A DNA stretch of 64,000 bases from Chitinophagales bacterium. GTDB lineage: Bacteria; Bacteroidota; Bacteroidia; Chitinophagales; CAIOSU01. The stretch spans positions 62,001 through 126,000 of the forward strand of contig JBBDNB010000018.1 in the NCBI GenBank assembly GCA_040877935.1, in the 5' to 3' direction. Positions 1 to 9,376 of the stretch are shown here, in pieces (within the stretch, counting starts at the first letter, position 1; each line of letters starts with the position of its first letter). Under the pieces are notes generated by a model. That model was not told where the DNA came from. It saw only the letters and a list, made by a program, of their open reading frames with translations, and searched no databases. Both the position numbers and the translations under genes were made by a program.

Positions 1-2966
1 GTTTTGGTCCCTCGGCAGGATATGGTGGATATAGTTATGATTGGAGTAACGGATCCAGCCAAGGTAACAATATTGGTATTACTGCAGGAACTTATACCGT
101 AACCGTAACTGATGGTGTCTGTAACACTGTGGGGCAATATACACTGGACCAACCTACTCCGCTTACTGCAAATACAAATGCAACAGACGCCAGTTGCGGA
201 GCAAATGACGGATCTGTTTCAATAACAATTTCCGGAGGAACACCGCCCTATCAAAATATCTCTTGGGCTGGAGTTCCCGGAGCTACACGAACTGGACTTG
301 GTCCCGGAATGTACATTGCTGATTTTGAAGATGCCAACGGTTGTTCTGCTCTATTGCAATATACCGCAACAGTTGGCGATCTTCCTTGTGGAATCAATAC
401 AAATATTAGCTCTACTGATGTAAGTTGCTTGGGCGGTAGTGATGGGACAATATCCATAAGCGTAACCGGAGGATCACCACCTGCAACTATGAGCTGGAAT
501 CATGGGCCTAATGGATTCAATATTAATGGTTTAGCTGCCGGTACTTACACCTATAATTACAGTGATGATGCAAGTCCAGCCAACGATTTTAGTGGTTCTG
601 TAACCATTTCCGAACCTCCTGTAGCGCTACAAGGCAACTTAACAACTATAAATACTTCTTGTGAGGGAATAAATGACGGATCGGCAGTAGCTTCAGTTAC
701 ATCCGGAGGAAACCCGCCCTATACCTATAATTGGAGCGGAGGATTGCCCAACAACCCTGTAGTCAATAACCTCTCTCCCGGTCCTGTTTCTGTAACTATT
801 ATTGACAACCTTGACTGTGAAGTTACATTAGATGACAGTATCACCGGACCTTCTGAGCTTTTGCTTGCAATTGATGCTGTAGATGATTCCTGTTATCAGG
901 CAGGAACAGGCAGTGCAAATGCAAATGTCAGCGGTGGAAATCCACCTTATACCTACTTTTGGAACAATGTTTCTTCTGCACAAAATAACTTAGAACTCAG
1001 TGCCGGAACCTATACAGTAACAGTAACGGATAACAAAGGCTGTACTATTATAGACAGTACAGTGATTGGCGAGCCGGCAGATTTTAGTTACAATCTCGAT
1101 ATTGAAAATGTAACTTGTTCCGGTGATTCCAACGGAAGTATAGAGATCGCAAACCTTATTGGTGGAACAGCACCATATACTTATGCATGGACACCACCAC
1201 AACTTTCAGGAAATAACCCAACAGGTCTTGGAGCTGGAACTTATAGCTTCACTGTAAATGATGCAAATAGCTGCAACTTCTCTGACAGCGTAGAAATTAC
1301 TGAGCCAGATTCCGCTTTATTTGTAAGCCACACACATACCGATGTCTCTTGTTTTGGGGCAGATGACGGAAGCATTACACTTTATATAAGTGGTGGAACA
1401 GCACCCTATTCTTATATGAGCAACCTTATTCCAAATGACAGCATCACAATTGATAATCTTCCTCCCGGCTTCTTTTCTGGAAATATTGAAGATGCAAATG
1501 GCTGTACTTTTTTTGTGAGCCAGACTATTTCTGAACCAGCCCACATAGCCATTACAGAAACACATATAGATGCAAGCTGTTTTGGTATAAGCGATGGATC
1601 CATTGATATCACTGTATTTGGTGGTATTTCACCTTATAGTTTTGAATGGAGTGATACCGTATATACGGAAGACAGAAACAATCTTTCGGCAGGAACTTAC
1701 AATCTCACTATTATTGATTCAAACTCATGTGAGGATTCTATAAGTATAGCAATAGATGAACCTGCTGAAGTACCACTCACAATTGATGTTACAGATGCAG
1801 ATTGTTTTGGCGATTTAGGGAGTGCTACAGCCATACCATCTGAAGGTTCGGGGCCATACGATTTTCAATGGGACAATTCATCGGAGAATAGTGCTACAGT
1901 TGCATTGATAAATGGCAATCACAATGTTACAGCCACTTCTTCTGAAGGTTGTGAACAAACTGCAACTTTCACTATTAATTCTCAGCCACAAATCATTTTA
2001 CAGGCAAGTACTTACAATCCAGATTGCTACGGAGACACAAGCGGAGCAATTACTTTGAATGTATCAGGGGGAGTTGGAGGATTTTCATACAACTGGACCC
2101 CGCCTGTAAGCAATGCTGAAAATGCTTCAAATCTCCCTGCAGGTGAATATCAGATTCAAATTACAGATCAAAACAACTGTAGTGAAGACACAACAATACA
2201 CATAATAGCACCCGAAGAACTTGATGTTGTTTCTACAGCCGAAAATGAAACTTGTTTTGATGCGAATGACGGCAGCATTAACATAAACTCTAATGGCGGC
2301 ACAGCTCCCTATACCTACAATTGGAATGACGGTACAAGTGAAACAATCCGCGAAAATTTAGCTCCGGGGGTTTATTCATTAACTATTACAGATGCCAGTG
2401 GCTGCAGCACAGTTATAATTGATTCCATTGAAGCTGCACTGCCTATATGGGTACGCACAGACAGCTCGGTATATACCATATATGAAGGACAACAAATTGA
2501 AATCAACAGCGAAAGTTTTACAGATGGGAAAAATATACTTGCTTATGATTGGCAACCCATTACGGGCTTAGATTGCCCCGACTGTGAGAGTGTTACAGCA
2601 GCACCTGTTGAAAGTGAAACTTACACATTGAGTATTGTTGATGAAGCAGGTTGTACTGCTGATACTACATTTGAAATCATAGTGCTCAATGAACAGGTAT
2701 TTTATGCTCCTTCTGTTTTTACGCCCAATGGAGATGGGATAAATGATGGCTATGGAATTAAAGCGGAAGGTGTCATCAACTTTAAATTTCAAATATTCGA
2801 CCGCTGGGGCACCTTGATTTTTGAAACCAATGACATCAATGAAGAATGGGACGGCACTTATAAAGGAAAATTGCTCCCTCCTGATGTATTTGTCTATAAA
2901 GCCTATGCAGATTTTCTAGATAAAAGCAGCCTGAGGAAAGAAGGCAGTTTGACCTTGATTCGGTAA
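1..2966 (+). CDS. SprB-repeat adhesin with T9SS type B sorting domain (5' end outside window)
   Basis: The reading frame is open from the left edge (first full codon at base 3), so the gene is cut by the window; the GTG at 129 is internal. The visible ~988 residues are about eleven SprB-type repeats of roughly 80 residues. Each repeat carries a Cys-x-x-x-x-DGSI-like strand, a GG(T/N)xPYTYxW core, and a later AGTYTVTVTD strand. Towards the end, FTPNGDGINDGY followed by FKFQIFDRWG and the final KEGSLTLIR match the gliding-motility-associated C-terminal domain, the type B sorting signal of the type IX secretion system. The product is therefore expected on or outside the outer membrane, as an adhesin or gliding-type surface filament. 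SprB repeats are known from the Flavobacterium gliding adhesin; a role in motility here is inference. A hairpin repeat follows the stop closely. Confidence 0.9.
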   Translation, partial: FGPSAGYGGYSYDWSNGSSQGNNIGITAGTYTVTVTDGVCNTVGQYTLDQPTPLTANTNATDASCGANDGSVSITISGGTPPYQNISWAGVPGATRTGLGPGMYIADFEDANGCSALLQYTATVGDLPCGINTNISSTDVSCLGGSDGTISISVTGGSPPATMSWNHGPNGFNINGLAAGTYTYNYSDDASPANDFSGSVTISEPPVALQGNLTTINTSCEGINDGSAVASVTSGGNPPYTYNWSGGLPNNPVVNNLSPGPVSVTIIDNLDCEVTLDDSITGPSELLLAIDAVDDSCYQAGTGSANANVSGGNPPYTYFWNNVSSAQNNLELSAGTYTVTVTDNKGCTIIDSTVIGEPADFSYNLDIENVTCSGDSNGSIEIANLIGGTAPYTYAWTPPQLSGNNPTGLGAGTYSFTVNDANSCNFSDSVEITEPDSALFVSHTHTDVSCFGADDGSITLYISGGTAPYSYMSNLIPNDSITIDNLPPGFFSGNIEDANGCTFFVSQTISEPAHIAITETHIDASCFGISDGSIDITVFGGISPYSFEWSDTVYTEDRNNLSAGTYNLTIIDSNSCEDSISIAIDEPAEVPLTIDVTDADCFGDLGSATAIPSEGSGPYDFQWDNSSENSATVALINGNHNVTATSSEGCEQTATFTINSQPQIILQASTYNPDCYGDTSGAITLNVSGGVGGFSYNWTPPVSNAENASNLPAGEYQIQITDQNNCSEDTTIHIIAPEELDVVSTAENETCFDANDGSININSNGGTAPYTYNWNDGTSETIRENLAPGVYSLTITDASGCSTVIIDSIEAALPIWVRTDSSVYTIYEGQQIEINSESFTDGKNILAYDWQPITGLDCPDCESVTAAPVESETYTLSIVDEAGCTADTTFEIIVLNEQVFYAPSVFTPNGDGINDGYGIKAEGVINFKFQIFDRWGTLIFETNDINEEWDGTYKGKLLPPDVFVYKAYADFLDKSSLRKEGSLTLIR

Positions 2967-2983
2967 TAAACTTCCTTTCTTTT

Positions 2984-3018
2984 AACCTGATTTCGATAAT
3001 TATTTAAGAGCTCAGGTT
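2984..3018. repeat. Intergenic palindromic repeat, copy 1 (possible terminator)
   Basis: AACCTGA (2984-2990) and TCAGGTT (3012-3018) are exact reverse complements around a 21-base loop that contains ATAATTATTTAAGAG. A T run follows, so it may end transcription of the SprB-repeat gene. The core resembles the repeats at 50987-51032 and 58599-58653. Confidence 0.6.
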
Positions 3019-3030
3019 TTTATTATTGGC

Positions 3031-4152
3031 TCAGGAAGCCAAAGCCATTTCCCCTTCTTCTGTCAATCTCGCTTTACCTATTTCATCCAGGCTTTCCACA
3101 CGCTTGTTCATTATCTTAAACCACAAAGGGGGAATCAGCGCCAACAAAATCGCTCCGGGATATCCGGTAGGCAATTGCGGTGCATCATCCATATGGCGCA
3201 GTACTTGGTATTTTCTACTGGCCAGGTAATGATGGTCGGAATGTCGGGTTAAGTCATATAGAAAAATGCGGCCCAGCGTATGGTTGGAATTCCAGGAATG
3301 CCAGGGCATTGTCTTTTCAAATCTGCCCGGTGAAAGTTCTTTTCTTCTCAATCCGTAATGCTCAATATAATTGACCGATTCCAATAGCAAATAACCTCCC
3401 AGTGCCACTGCAAGAAAAGCTACTCCCGCTTTTACACCCAGAAAAAGAAATATTCCAGTTACCAACCCACCTTCCCAGATATGATACCTTATCATTTCAT
3501 TGCGAAGCGTAAATATTGACTTCCCGAGTTTTCTCAATCTTTCATTCTCAAGCTTGCAGGCATGCAAATAGCTGCCAATAATTGATCGGAAATAAAAAGT
3601 GTATATAGGTTCATTTTTCTTTGATGAAGCCGGATCCAAATCAGTAGATACATTGCGGTGATGCCCCCTGTTGTGCTCAATAAAGAAGTGCATATACAGA
3701 GAACTCAATAAAAGTATCTTAGCCATCCACTGTTCTGATTTTTTTCTTCTGTGCCCCAACTCATGTGCTACATTTATACCCAATACCCCACAACAAATTC
3801 CAACGGACAGAATCATTCCGGCAAATTCTAAATTGCTCAATGGAGTATAGGCTACACGATATAGAAAAAATGCTATAATTCCCCATTGTAGTGGAACATT
3901 TAGATATACTAAATAATCAAAAAACTTTTCTTTGCGCTTACGCTGCTCTATTTCTTTAGGGAAATTATAAGTGGTGCCTTTAGCAAACAACTCAAAAAAA
4001 GGCAAGAGTACAAAGGCAATAATAAAAGTGAGCGGTGACCAATATCCTCCAAAATAAATTGCCAGAAATGCCGATATTGGAACCAAATAGGACACAAAAT
4101 ATTTAAGGTCTTTCATAAGCTGCGTATTTTTGATAGTTATGAATTTAAGCAT
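3031..4152 (-). CDS. alkB: Alkane 1-monooxygenase (AlkB family)
   Basis: AlkB-type integral-membrane di-iron hydroxylase, which oxidises terminal methyl groups of medium-chain alkanes to primary alcohols using O2 and electrons from rubredoxin. All the histidine boxes of the family are visible: HELGHR (residues 130-135), EHNRGHH (159-165), NYIEHYG, and RHSDHH (303-308). Several hydrophobic segments surround them, and the 373-residue length is normal for the family. The start at 4152 is 36 bases upstream of an alternative ATG at 4116 (MKDLKYF); either could be used. The gene is divergent from a TetR regulator, and a palindrome in the 59-base gap overlaps its predicted -7 box, which suggests repression. 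No rubredoxin or rubredoxin reductase gene lies in the window, so the electron donor must be encoded elsewhere. The substrate could be something other than an n-alkane. Confidence 0.9.
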   Translation of the reverse strand: MLKFITIKNTQLMKDLKYFVSYLVPISAFLAIYFGGYWSPLTFIIAFVLLPFFELFAKGTTYNFPKEIEQRKRKEKFFDYLVYLNVPLQWGIIAFFLYRVAYTPLSNLEFAGMILSVGICCGVLGINVAHELGHRRKKSEQWMAKILLLSSLYMHFFIEHNRGHHRNVSTDLDPASSKKNEPIYTFYFRSIIGSYLHACKLENERLRKLGKSIFTLRNEMIRYHIWEGGLVTGIFLFLGVKAGVAFLAVALGGYLLLESVNYIEHYGLRRKELSPGRFEKTMPWHSWNSNHTLGRIFLYDLTRHSDHHYLASRKYQVLRHMDDAPQLPTGYPGAILLALIPPLWFKIMNKRVESLDEIGKARLTEEGEMALAS

Positions 4153-4166
4153 TTTTTTAGAAAAAA

Positions 4167-4192
4167 TAAACTATAATCAAAAATATAGTTTA
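4167..4192. promoter_or_regulatory. Candidate TetR operator between alkB and its regulator
   Basis: TAAACTATA (4167-4175) and TATAGTTTA (4184-4192) are perfect 9-base inverted arms around an 8-base spacer. The palindrome lies in the short divergent gap and spans the candidate alkB -7 box. Size and position suit a TetR-family operator; binding is inferred. Confidence 0.65.
4178..4185 (-). promoter_or_regulatory. Candidate -7 box for alkB
   Basis: On the minus strand this reads TATTTTTG, a full match to the Bacteroidota TAnnTTTG box, about 26 bases before the alkB ATG. No convincing -33 box at standard spacing was found. It sits inside the palindrome at 4167-4192. Confidence 0.45.
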
Positions 4193-4211
4193 GCATGAAG
4201 CAATTTACAGA

Positions 4212-4874
4212 ATGGGAAGAAAACCGATAAAGAAAGAGAGAATAGATGCACCTGAACTCAAAAAGGAATGGGTTAGAATTTTAACCCCTATTTATATGAG
4301 GAAAGGATTGCGCAGTATGAATATGCAGGTGGTTGCTAAAACAATAGGCGTTAGCAAGGCTACTTTGTACAAATATTTTTCTTCCCGTGAAGAGATTATA
4401 GAATATGCCCTGGAAACAAAACTGGAAGAAATAGGTGCTTTTAAGAACCAGCTTTTTGACAATTCACTTTCGTTTCAGGATCGCTATTTTCATGCAATTT
4501 TTGTCTTCTTCAATGGGATAGCAGGTGTTTCTAATGAGTTTTTGCGCGACCTTAAAAACATGTACCCCAATGTGTGGAAGAAAGTAGAATTTTTCAGGGA
4601 ATATACAGTAAGCATGCTTCAGTTGTTTTATGAAAATGCCATTGAAGCCGGTATTTTTAAAGCAGTGAATCCACATATTTTGGTAATGAACGATAAGCAA
4701 TTTTTCGATCTGATCTCCGACCCTGATTTTCTAAACGAACAAAACATTTCAATTCAGGAAGCTTTTAAAGATTATTTCACACTGCGCATTTCTGGTTTGT
4801 TCAATAGAAGTAGTGATTTTGACATTAATCTGGAAGAAAAAATAAAAGAACTGACATTAAACATCAGGATTTGA
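4212..4874 (+). CDS. TetR/AcrR-family transcriptional regulator
   Basis: A 220-residue DNA-binding protein. The N-terminal third carries the TetR helix-turn-helix: GLRSMNMQVVAKTIGVSKAT followed by LYKYFSSREEIIEYALE at about residues 35-70. The C-terminal part is helical and shows no family-specific ligand signature I can name. The gene starts 59 bases from the divergent alkB, which implies local control of the alkane hydroxylase, probably relieved by a lipid-like ligand; this is inferred from position. The palindrome between the genes is the obvious operator candidate. The length is typical for the family. Confidence 0.88.
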   Translation: MGRKPIKKERIDAPELKKEWVRILTPIYMRKGLRSMNMQVVAKTIGVSKATLYKYFSSREEIIEYALETKLEEIGAFKNQLFDNSLSFQDRYFHAIFVFFNGIAGVSNEFLRDLKNMYPNVWKKVEFFREYTVSMLQLFYENAIEAGIFKAVNPHILVMNDKQFFDLISDPDFLNEQNISIQEAFKDYFTLRISGLFNRSSDFDINLEEKIKELTLNIRI

Positions 4875-4912
4875 GTATTTTCACATGCATATGTTAATAC
4901 AATATAAAATTT

Positions 4913-7900
4913 GTGCATAAGTATTATTTGAAGATTATATTTAACTTATTCTGTGTGTTGTTTTGCGCCATAAACAGTTTTGCCCAAACCGAGACAATTC
5001 GCTTCAAACACATCGGCATAGATAAAGGCTTGTCTCAAAATGCCGTGATGGACATTGCCCAGGACAAGAATGGTTTTTTATGGATAGCTACAAGTGATGG
5101 GCTGAACCGCTACAATGGCCATGAAATTAAAGTTTACCGCAGCGATTATCAGGATACAAGCAGTCTGATATCCAATATTTTGAAAAGGCTTTTTGTTGAC
5201 AGCAAAGACCGGCTTTGGATTACATCAGAGAGAGGCGGCCTGGGTCTATTCCAGAAAAAAAGTGATGATTTTCGCTTTTTCCAAAATCATGAAAATGAAA
5301 GTGTCTATACAATCAGCACAAATATTGTTGAGGACAAAAACGGTATGCTTTGGTTTGCGATCGATCGTAGTGGATTGGTTCAATTTAATCCCAATGATTA
5401 TTCTTTTAAGGTATTTCCTCTGAACAATCTTGAATTATCTCACTGTGTTTTCAATTCGGTGAATATTTATGAAGGGAATATCTGGGTAAGTTTAAGAGAT
5501 CATGGTATTGCCTTTTTTGACATTTCCAGGCAAAAATTTTTAGAAGAAAATACCCCTGACATTAGTTCACTTGATCAGCACACCAGGAAAATCTGCATCA
5601 GCGACAACAATATATTTGTTGGTACTAAAAATGGAATATACTATTACCGGAAAGAATTGAATGATTTTAAATTCCTGGAAATAGAAGGTTTCAATAAATC
5701 TATTTCAGAAGTAAATTCCATTGTGTGTTCCGATTCAGTGCTATGGTTCAATTCACAAGACAGGGGGTTGTTTAAATATGATTTAAAAAGTAAAATCCTT
5801 AATATATATAAAGACAACAACAACTCTAAATTTGCCTTAAGCTACCCATCTGTGGTCTCTTTGTTAATCGACAGGCAAAACATATTGTGGATTGGGACAT
5901 ACGGTGGCGGGCTGAATAAAATGAGTTCAACTTTGCCTTTTAAACTTTGCACCTATGACAAATACGATCCTTACAGCCTGGCACATAACAGCAGCAGGGA
6001 AATACTAAAAGACCACTCTAACAGACTTATTGTTGCCTCTTACAATGGGGTCAGTATATTTGATGAGGATAAAAGAAACAGGTTTGATTTACCTTATGAC
6101 GCTAAGTACGACAACACAAAAATACCTGTCGGAAAACACTTGTTATCAAAGGCAGTTTACTCTATTGAATTAGATGGAGAAGATAAACTATGGATAGGTC
6201 ATGAAGGCTCTGGAATTCAATGCTACAACTTTAAAAGCAAAGAATTTAAAAATTATTGGATGACCAGCGAACAATCCATTTCAATAAAGTTGAATTTTAT
6301 AAGTTCCATTAAAAAAGACCATGAAGGAAATATTTTAGCAGGAACAATGGAAGGATTATTTATTAAAAAGCCCACTAAAGATAAGTTTGAACCTTTTCCC
6401 TTATATGATTCCAATAATAATGAAAATCCTGAAATTCACGATATATTCCTAGATCCAGATAGTGCTGTTTTCCTGGCATCTGACAATGGATTGTATTTTT
6501 TGAAAAATGACAAATTAAAATTTATCAATTGTCTGGATTATGTGTCAGACACCGTTGCTTTTTGCAAGGTTCAGAATAAAATGAAGAGCATCTCTTCCAT
6601 TAATGACAGCACATTATTAATTTCTACTTCTGGAAGCGGTATTTTAAAATTTGTGTATAAAATTGAAGATTCAAAGCTTATAGTTAAGGAATTTAGTCCT
6701 GTTAATAACAGCATTATCAAAACTCAAACTGTTTACGGGATTCTATGCGAAAATGACTCCACAATTTGGTTCAGTACCAATACTGGAATTTATCGTTACA
6801 ATTTATATAGTAATTTGATATATCATTTCACATATTCAGATGGTCTACAGGGAAATGAATTCAACTCAACATCCTTTTATAAGGACAAAAAGGGCATAAT
6901 GTATTTTGGCGGAATCAATGGGATTAATGCATTTAACCCCGGAAAAATTGACCTAAAGAAACAAGAAACAAAGCTGTTTTTTGAAAGTATTCAGTTTGGA
7001 GACAGCAGCATTACCAATCTGTTTAACCAAAATATATCAAAGGTCAATATCAATTACGGGGAAAATCCTGTTTCAATAAAGTATTTAGGCTTAAACTTAG
7101 ATCGGCCAGACAATATCAACTACTTTGTTCAGCTTGTTGGAGTAGATCCAGAACCAAAATTCATGGGCAAACAAAGAGAAGTCAATTATTTTAATCTTTC
7201 CCCGGAAACTTATGAATTGCGTATTTGGGCAGGCAATTTAAACGCTATCAATCTATCGGAAAATTATGAATCCCTTAATATCAGTATCATTCCACCATTC
7301 TATTTATCCAATTGGTTTAAAGTCATTATGTTCCTTTTATTTGGCAACATTGTATATCTGATTATAAGACGCAGAACAAAGGATCTGCGCAGGGAAAAAG
7401 AGCGGCTGGAAAAACAGGTGCAATTGCGTCAAAAAGAAATTGAAAATCAAAAACTGGAAAATGAAATTGCCACCTCTAAGGCTGTCATTAAAGGACAAAA
7501 TATTGAACAGAAAAGAATTTCAGAAGAATTACACGATGGTTTGGGGCATATTCTTACCTCTGTATCGCTGAATATATCAGCCATTCAAAACTATGTTCAA
7601 AAAGGACTTTGGGGTAACCTTCCAAATGAACTAAAAACACTCAAAGAATTGCAAAACCAAGCCATTACGGAAGTTCGAAATATCTCACACAATCTTATGC
7701 CCAATTTAATAATTGAAGAAGGCTTAGAAGAAGCCATCAATGAATTTTGTATAAGAATTGAACGCAATTGCAAAGTTGAAATAAATTTTATTTGCCAAAA
7801 TTTACCGGATAATCCTGATAATGAAATTGTAATCGCTATTTATAGAATGACACAGGAAATAGTAAATAATAGTATTAAACATGCTGTGCCCAATCATATT

Positions 7901-8104
7901 GAAATTGCGCTGTACTGTGAAAACCAAATGATCCATCTGAATATAAAAGACAACGGCATTGGTTTCGATCAAAAATCGCTGAAAAACAAAAAAGGGCAGG
8001 GACTTAAAAACCTGCAAGCCCGAACTGAACTGAATCGCGGTGAGTTTCACATTTCGAGCAAAAAAGGTCAAGGAACTGAAATTCACATTAGTATTCCGCT
8101 TTGA
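4913..8104 (+). CDS. Propeller sensor histidine kinase (Reg_prop, Y_Y_Y, HisKA_3-type)
   Basis: A 1063-residue membrane sensor kinase. Residues 1-25 form a signal peptide (ending NSFAQ). About 650 residues of Reg_prop beta-propeller repeats follow, with motifs such as DKNGFLWIATSDGLNRY and RQNILWIGTYGGGLNKM. Next come a Y_Y_Y-like domain (about 700-800), one membrane helix (about 802-820) and a coiled coil. The kinase core has a NarL-type dimerisation helix ELHDGLGH with phospho-acceptor His874, then an ATPase domain with N box EIVNNSIKHA, DNGIGFD, and a terminal glycine-rich box. No receiver domain is fused, so this is not a hybrid kinase. The GTG start at 4913 is chosen because the signal peptide begins directly there and no in-frame ATG precedes it. 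It ends 8 bases from a convergent LytTR response regulator, its probable but unproven partner. Confidence 0.9.
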   Translation: MHKYYLKIIFNLFCVLFCAINSFAQTETIRFKHIGIDKGLSQNAVMDIAQDKNGFLWIATSDGLNRYNGHEIKVYRSDYQDTSSLISNILKRLFVDSKDRLWITSERGGLGLFQKKSDDFRFFQNHENESVYTISTNIVEDKNGMLWFAIDRSGLVQFNPNDYSFKVFPLNNLELSHCVFNSVNIYEGNIWVSLRDHGIAFFDISRQKFLEENTPDISSLDQHTRKICISDNNIFVGTKNGIYYYRKELNDFKFLEIEGFNKSISEVNSIVCSDSVLWFNSQDRGLFKYDLKSKILNIYKDNNNSKFALSYPSVVSLLIDRQNILWIGTYGGGLNKMSSTLPFKLCTYDKYDPYSLAHNSSREILKDHSNRLIVASYNGVSIFDEDKRNRFDLPYDAKYDNTKIPVGKHLLSKAVYSIELDGEDKLWIGHEGSGIQCYNFKSKEFKNYWMTSEQSISIKLNFISSIKKDHEGNILAGTMEGLFIKKPTKDKFEPFPLYDSNNNENPEIHDIFLDPDSAVFLASDNGLYFLKNDKLKFINCLDYVSDTVAFCKVQNKMKSISSINDSTLLISTSGSGILKFVYKIEDSKLIVKEFSPVNNSIIKTQTVYGILCENDSTIWFSTNTGIYRYNLYSNLIYHFTYSDGLQGNEFNSTSFYKDKKGIMYFGGINGINAFNPGKIDLKKQETKLFFESIQFGDSSITNLFNQNISKVNINYGENPVSIKYLGLNLDRPDNINYFVQLVGVDPEPKFMGKQREVNYFNLSPETYELRIWAGNLNAINLSENYESLNISIIPPFYLSNWFKVIMFLLFGNIVYLIIRRRTKDLRREKERLEKQVQLRQKEIENQKLENEIATSKAVIKGQNIEQKRISEELHDGLGHILTSVSLNISAIQNYVQKGLWGNLPNELKTLKELQNQAITEVRNISHNLMPNLIIEEGLEEAINEFCIRIERNCKVEINFICQNLPDNPDNEIVIAIYRMTQEIVNNSIKHAVPNHIEIALYCENQMIHLNIKDNGIGFDQKSLKNKKGQGLKNLQARTELNRGEFHISSKKGQGTEIHISIPL

Positions 8105-8112
8105 TAAAAGCT

Positions 8113-8805
8113 TCAAACCACATTTAAACGCCCGATCAATTCATTGCGGTAGGACTTGCCAATTGGAATCATTTTTCCATTGACTACACAGAATTCTTTG
8201 TCGAAATTGTCGAGTTTGCTAATATTTATGATATAAGATCTGTGCACTCTAACAAATTTGCTTAGCGGCAAATGCTGCTCTATTAATTTCATTGTAGAAT
8301 GTATCATATGTGTATTATCATCACAAATAATACTTACGTAATCTCCTGAAGCTTCTATCCACTTAATTTTATCAAATAAAACTTTCATGTAAATGCCTTC
8401 CTTTTTTACAAAAAGGGCATTTGTCAACTTACACTTGTCTCTATTATTATCTAATAATACATTTACTTTTTTTATTGACAGTAAAAAACGGGAATAATCA
8501 ATAGGTTTTATCAAATAATCAGCAATATCATACTCAAAGGCTTGTGCTGCATATTCAGATTTAGAAGTTGTAAGTACTACTTCATTTAAATTGTCCTTAC
8601 AATGCTCCAAAAACTGAAACCCTGTCATTTCGGGCATTTCAATATCCAAAAAAATCAAATCAATATTATTGTCATCGATTATAGGCAAAGCATCTATAGC
8701 GCTATTGAATTCACCGCTAAGAAGAATACCTGAAGTTCGTTCAATAAAGGATTTAAGTACCTGTCTCGATACTTCATCATCATCTATAATTATAGATCTT
8801 ACCAT
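8113..8805 (-). CDS. LytTR-family response regulator
   Basis: A 230-residue two-domain regulator. The receiver domain (about 1-125) has the acidic pocket IIIDDDE, the phospho-acceptor Asp54 in FLDIEMPEMTG, and a conserved Lys in DYLIKPI. The C-terminal LytTR DNA-binding domain (about 130-230) has IKWIEASGDYVSI and FVRVHRSYIINI. It would bind promoter repeats and activate transcription on phosphorylation. Its ATG overlaps the stop of the upstream HPt gene in a TAATG arrangement, so the two are probably translationally coupled. It is tail-to-tail with the propeller kinase at 4913-8104. Kinases for LytTR regulators are often LytS-type, so the pairing needs proof. Confidence 0.92.
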   Translation of the reverse strand: MVRSIIIDDDEVSRQVLKSFIERTSGILLSGEFNSAIDALPIIDDNNIDLIFLDIEMPEMTGFQFLEHCKDNLNEVVLTTSKSEYAAQAFEYDIADYLIKPIDYSRFLLSIKKVNVLLDNNRDKCKLTNALFVKKEGIYMKVLFDKIKWIEASGDYVSIICDDNTHMIHSTMKLIEQHLPLSKFVRVHRSYIINISKLDNFDKEFCVVNGKMIPIGKSYRNELIGRLNVV

Positions 8806-9185
8806 TAATTCGTTTTAAGCTTATTTAATTCTTCAGAAAGCTCATTTTTAATATGCATATGCAATTTTTGCAAGCTATGTATATACTGTGCTATAGCCTT
8901 TTCATTAATATGCAACAAATCCAGTTGATTAATTTCATTTATGAGCAAAGTAGCATCTGCCGCACCTATTATCGAAAAATTGGCTTTTATTTTATGGCAA
9001 TAAAAGGCAACCCCATTACTATCTCTGCTTTTGAGTTTGCCTTGCAGCTCACTTATATAAACTGGTTCATTCTTTAAATAAGACTCAATGACTTCCTTTA
9101 AAAATGAAGGGTTACCGCCTGAATTGTTTTTAAGATAATTAAGGTCTAACTTAATTTCTTGCTTTTGCTCTCCTTTCACCATCAT
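8805..9185 (-). CDS. Hpt (histidine phosphotransfer) domain protein
   Basis: A 126-residue single-domain phosphotransfer protein. The signature CHKIKANFSIIGA places the phospho-accepting histidine at residue 64, followed by the helical DATLLINEINQLD. It has no membrane or output domain. HPt proteins pass phosphate between receiver domains, so a stand-alone HPt beside a kinase without its own receiver is slightly unexpected. It may serve a hybrid kinase elsewhere or feed phosphate to or from the coupled LytTR regulator. Two consecutive ATG codons lie at the start; the first is used here. It shares one base with the downstream regulator gene. Confidence 0.85.
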   Translation of the reverse strand: MMVKGEQKQEIKLDLNYLKNNSGGNPSFLKEVIESYLKNEPVYISELQGKLKSRDSNGVAFYCHKIKANFSIIGAADATLLINEINQLDLLHINEKAIAQYIHSLQKLHMHIKNELSEELNKLKTN

Positions 9186-9376
9186 TCCTAAATTTAACGC
9201 TAAACAAAAACAATAAGTTTAATATTTAGGTCGCAAAAAAGTTAAAACCTGACAAAAGTCCTTACTTAAAATTTAAGAAGCAACATTTTTTATCCATTAA
9301 ATGTGCACAAATTTTGCGGCAATTATTCATAAACAGATTTGATAATTATTTGCTGCTCAGATTGCTGCGATCATAA

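Noticed and set aside
1-2450. Repeats in the first gene as a possible CRISPR array
   Set aside because: Units are ~240 bases, coding and only similar in protein; there are no short identical repeats with unique spacers.
129-2966. GTG at 129 as the true start of the first gene
   Set aside because: The same frame is open back to base 3 and encodes part of another SprB repeat, so the gene begins outside the window.
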